A DNA stretch of 59,974 bases from Lacticaseibacillus thailandensis DSM 22698 = JCM 13996 (GTDB taxonomy: Bacteria; Bacillota; Bacilli; Lactobacillales; Lactobacillaceae). The position numbers and the translations under genes were made by a program. Below, piece after piece: positions 57,981 through 59,974 of the stretch. Where the stretch lies: contig NZ_BBER01000007.1 of assembly GCF_001312865.1 (NCBI RefSeq), positions 1 through 59,974 of the forward strand, written 5' to 3'. The notes beneath the pieces were generated by a model, which saw nothing but the letters and a program-made list of their open reading frames with translations, had not been told where the DNA came from and searched no databases. The first letter of the stretch is position 1. Every line of letters starts with the position of its first letter.

Positions 57981-57981
57981 A

Positions 57982-58039
57982 AAAATACCCGGCACGACCT
58001 TCACGCTGAAACTAGCGTGGCAGGTCGTGCCGGGTATTG
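57982..58039 (+). terminator. Strong bidirectional terminator after tcpC
   Basis: AATACCCGGCACGACCT pairs perfectly with AGGTCGTGCCGGGTATT, with an inner CACGCT/AGCGTG stem. Confidence 0.9.
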
Positions 58040-58042
58040 TCG

Positions 58043-58462
58043 TTATTCTGGTTGTGTACCAGCGTTGCGTCTGCGCACTTTACGAATAACTAGATAAGGC
58101 AGGTAGCCGAAGACGAGAGCTAAGATCGCAATTTTAGTAAGCACTCTACCAATTTGAAATATGATGAAGATAGCTAACGTAGCAATCGCCAGTATCATGA
58201 CCACTCGCATGATTGAATAGAAGAACCACAAGCACAGTGGCAACGCGAAATATGCCAACGCACAGACTAGCAAGGTTACTGTGATCATCACCCAGTCCTG
58301 CATGAAGAATGGGGATAGAACGTGCCACCACAGTACGCTAACCGCATCACTGATAACCGTCACCAGCATAACAAGTAGTCCGCCAATCGCATTCGAAAAG
58401 AAGTCAATAAAGCTATCTAATCCATTATTAACCGTTGAAATAAATGACCCAATCATTAACAA
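58043..58462 (-). CDS. Small four-helix membrane protein
   Basis: 139 residues from TTG 58462 (GGAGG upstream), or from ATG 58456 as second choice. Four hydrophobic segments (IGGLLVMLVTVISDAVSVLW, WVMITVTLLVCALAYFALPL, MRVVMILAIATLAIFIIFQI, TKIAILALVFGYLPYLVI) and a basic end. Family not known. Possibly cargo related to the sensor kinase upstream. Confidence 0.65.
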   Translation of the reverse strand: MLMIGSFISTVNNGLDSFIDFFSNAIGGLLVMLVTVISDAVSVLWWHVLSPFFMQDWVMITVTLLVCALAYFALPLCLWFFYSIMRVVMILAIATLAIFIIFQIGRVLTKIAILALVFGYLPYLVIRKVRRRNAGTQPE

Positions 58463-58545
58463 CTGCCCCCTCCATTTCGTATTGGAGCTTGAGGATACCA
58501 GATACTGATGGGGGATTGCAATTTTATTTTATATTCGATTTCAAA

Positions 58546-59598
58546 TTATCGAGGAAGTCTGATTGTAAAAGTGCTGCCCTGGCCTAACTCACTTTGAACT
58601 TCGAGCTGTCCTTCGACTAATTTCAAGATTTGTGCGACCATTGCAAGTCCCAGTCCGTTGCCAAGCTCAGCATGAGAACGATCACCCTGATAGAACTTCT
58701 GAAACATGTGTGCACGCGTTTGATCATTCATTCCAATACCAGTATCAGAAATGCTTACCGTCACATGCTCATGCTGATTGGAAACATTCAGGTGAATTGA
58801 ACCATTGTCAGGTGTAAATTTAATGGCATTCGCCAATAGATTGTTCCAAACTACTTTCAGTAAATCGGGATCACCAATTATTTGAAGCCTCTCTGGCATA
58901 TCTACTTCGAGTTCCAAGTTGTATGATTCAAGTAGTGGATCACTGGCAAAAATTACCTGAGTAAGCTGTTCTACTAAATCGAATGATTGGTGTTCGGGTT
59001 GCGAGATTTGAGTTTCCAGTTTATTCAGTCGCAATATATTTGAAACCAGTTCGGCTAAGTCAGTAGCGGCAGTGTTGATTGTAGCTAGATAGGTAGCACG
59101 AGTTGTCGCTTCCAGATCGGATTGTTGCAATGCTTCTGAATAGCTTCTGATGATTGCCAGCGGTCGCTTAAATTCGTGAGATACATTTGCAACGAAATCC
59201 CCACGTAATGTTTCGATTGAATTTAGCTCTGCGACCATAGTGTTAAAGTTCGCAAACATGGCATCCAGATAGTCATATCTTTCTGGTCGATGTACCGGTT
59301 GTAAGTATACCGAGTAATCACCACTGGCAACTCTCTCCGCAGCAGTACTCAATGCTCTTAACGGTTTGTCGAAAGTACGATAGCGTTGCCACGATGCCAG
59401 TAGGGCAAACCCAACTGCAACAATCAAACAATAAAGCAGATACCAGCCCGCGTATGGGGATAAGACATCGCGCCAATCCTGGCTATACGCGAGCCCCGGT
59501 ACTGCCGCTAATAAACCAAATCCCAAAAATAAGGTTGTAAGTTCTACCCAAGAGAAACTTGTTGCGTGGACTCGAAAATGAGCTTTTCGTTTACCCAT
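58546..59598 (-). CDS. Sensor histidine kinase
   Basis: 350 residues. Two membrane helices (near 18-35 and 50-68), a HAMP-like linker, HisKA with the phosphorylated His in ANVSHEFKRPLAIIRSYSEA, and ATPase boxes N (WNNLLANAIKFTPD), G1 (VSISDTGIGM) and G2 (GNGLGLAMV). The short extracellular loop of about 15 residues suggests sensing within or near the membrane. Overlaps the regulator gene by eight bases. Confidence 0.93.
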   Translation of the reverse strand: MGKRKAHFRVHATSFSWVELTTLFLGFGLLAAVPGLAYSQDWRDVLSPYAGWYLLYCLIVAVGFALLASWQRYRTFDKPLRALSTAAERVASGDYSVYLQPVHRPERYDYLDAMFANFNTMVAELNSIETLRGDFVANVSHEFKRPLAIIRSYSEALQQSDLEATTRATYLATINTAATDLAELVSNILRLNKLETQISQPEHQSFDLVEQLTQVIFASDPLLESYNLELEVDMPERLQIIGDPDLLKVVWNNLLANAIKFTPDNGSIHLNVSNQHEHVTVSISDTGIGMNDQTRAHMFQKFYQGDRSHAELGNGLGLAMVAQILKLVEGQLEVQSELGQGSTFTIRLPR

Positions 59599-59974
59599 TA
59601 GTCAAGACTCCTTTGTACCCTAATCCATGTACCGTCTTGATTGCGAAGCCGTCTGCCATAGAAAACTTATCTCGAAGTTTCGTGATATAAACATCTACTG
59701 ACCGTAATGAAGTTTCACTGTCAAGATCCCAAAACTCATTGATTAGTTCAGCACGAGAAAAAGCATGGTTAGGGTATTCAAGAAACTTGCTTAAAAGGTT
59801 GAATTCTCGTACGGTCAACGGAACCTCTTTGCCACTAAGCAGTGCTACTCGTGCCTCTTGATCCAACGTCACATTACCGACAGTTAGCTGATTGGTCTTA
59901 CCAATATTTGCACGTCGAAGCAGCGCATGAACGCGTAACTTTAGTTCGTCAAGTTGAATCGTTTTGATCATATA
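59591..59974 (-). CDS. OmpR-family response regulator, C-terminal part (5' end outside window)
   Basis: The frame continues past the right edge. It opens at the end of the receiver domain (YMIKTIQLDELKLRVHALLR) and then shows the winged helix (EVPLTVREFNLLSKFLEYPN, SRAELINEFWDLDSET, SVDVYITKLRDKF, VHGLGYKG). At the usual receiver end KP is replaced by KT. Pairs with the kinase downstream. Confidence 0.9.
   Translation of the reverse strand, partial: YMIKTIQLDELKLRVHALLRRANIGKTNQLTVGNVTLDQEARVALLSGKEVPLTVREFNLLSKFLEYPNHAFSRAELINEFWDLDSETSLRSVDVYITKLRDKFSMADGFAIKTVHGLGYKGVLTNG

Overview
The window looks like a 60 kb piece of a Lactobacillaceae chromosome (low-GC Gram-positive lineage, but with a rather GC-rich sequence) carrying the left part of a Tn916-type integrative and conjugative element (ICE). 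Evidence for the lineage: a KxYKxGKxW-type secreted repeat protein, a sufCDSUB operon in Firmicutes order, nrdD/nrdG for anaerobic growth, strong AAGGAGG ribosome binding sites, a permease/solute-binding fusion transporter, sortase B and LPxTG-type proteins. Species cannot be fixed from the sequence alone.

Chromosomal part (1 to about 37,050). 1-2010 (-) is the N-terminal part of a repeat adhesin running off the left edge. Then come a small unknown protein, a secreted Ser-rich protein next to a convergent class B sortase, an EamA exporter, an MFS drug exporter, an APC permease, the suf Fe-S assembly operon with a sufT-like gene upstream, nrdD-nrdG behind putative NrdR boxes, an AlkA-like glycosylase, a three-gene amino acid ABC transporter, mntH coupled to a universal stress protein, a ComX-like sigma factor, two convergent paralogous zinc alcohol dehydrogenases, flavodoxin, aldo/keto reductase, an NAD(P)-binding protein, an Ala-rich membrane-anchored protein, an OpuC/EgtU-type transporter behind a MarR regulator, and a YdcZ-type membrane protein.

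ICE part (about 37,050 to beyond the right edge). The boundary is marked by the last 16 codons of ribosomal protein S9 (rpsI) with its terminator, followed by direct repeats that resemble integrase arm sites. This fits insertion into the 3' end of rpsI, with the functional rpsI copy and int/xis expected to the right of the window. The element carries a large thioester/CnaB/LPQTG adhesin, a SpoVG-like protein, two DUF961 proteins, TcpA, oriT, MobT, a DNA methyltransferase, TcpD-like protein, ArdA, TcpE, a VirB4-type ATPase, a VirB6-like protein, a CwlT-type wall hydrolase and TcpC. Accessory genes include an AbiE toxin-antitoxin pair, an unusual set of small acidic paralogues around tcpA, and a two-component system at the right edge.

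A feature of the whole window is 30 apparent one-base reading-frame breaks in 19 genes, nearly all in short homopolymers. A/T hexamers appear as heptamers and G/C runs are one base short. Correcting each restores a full-length protein of the expected family, and the corrected lengths come out as whole codons. I read these as consensus errors in the assembly rather than true pseudogenes, so the affected genes are entered as disrupted in this sequence but probably functional.
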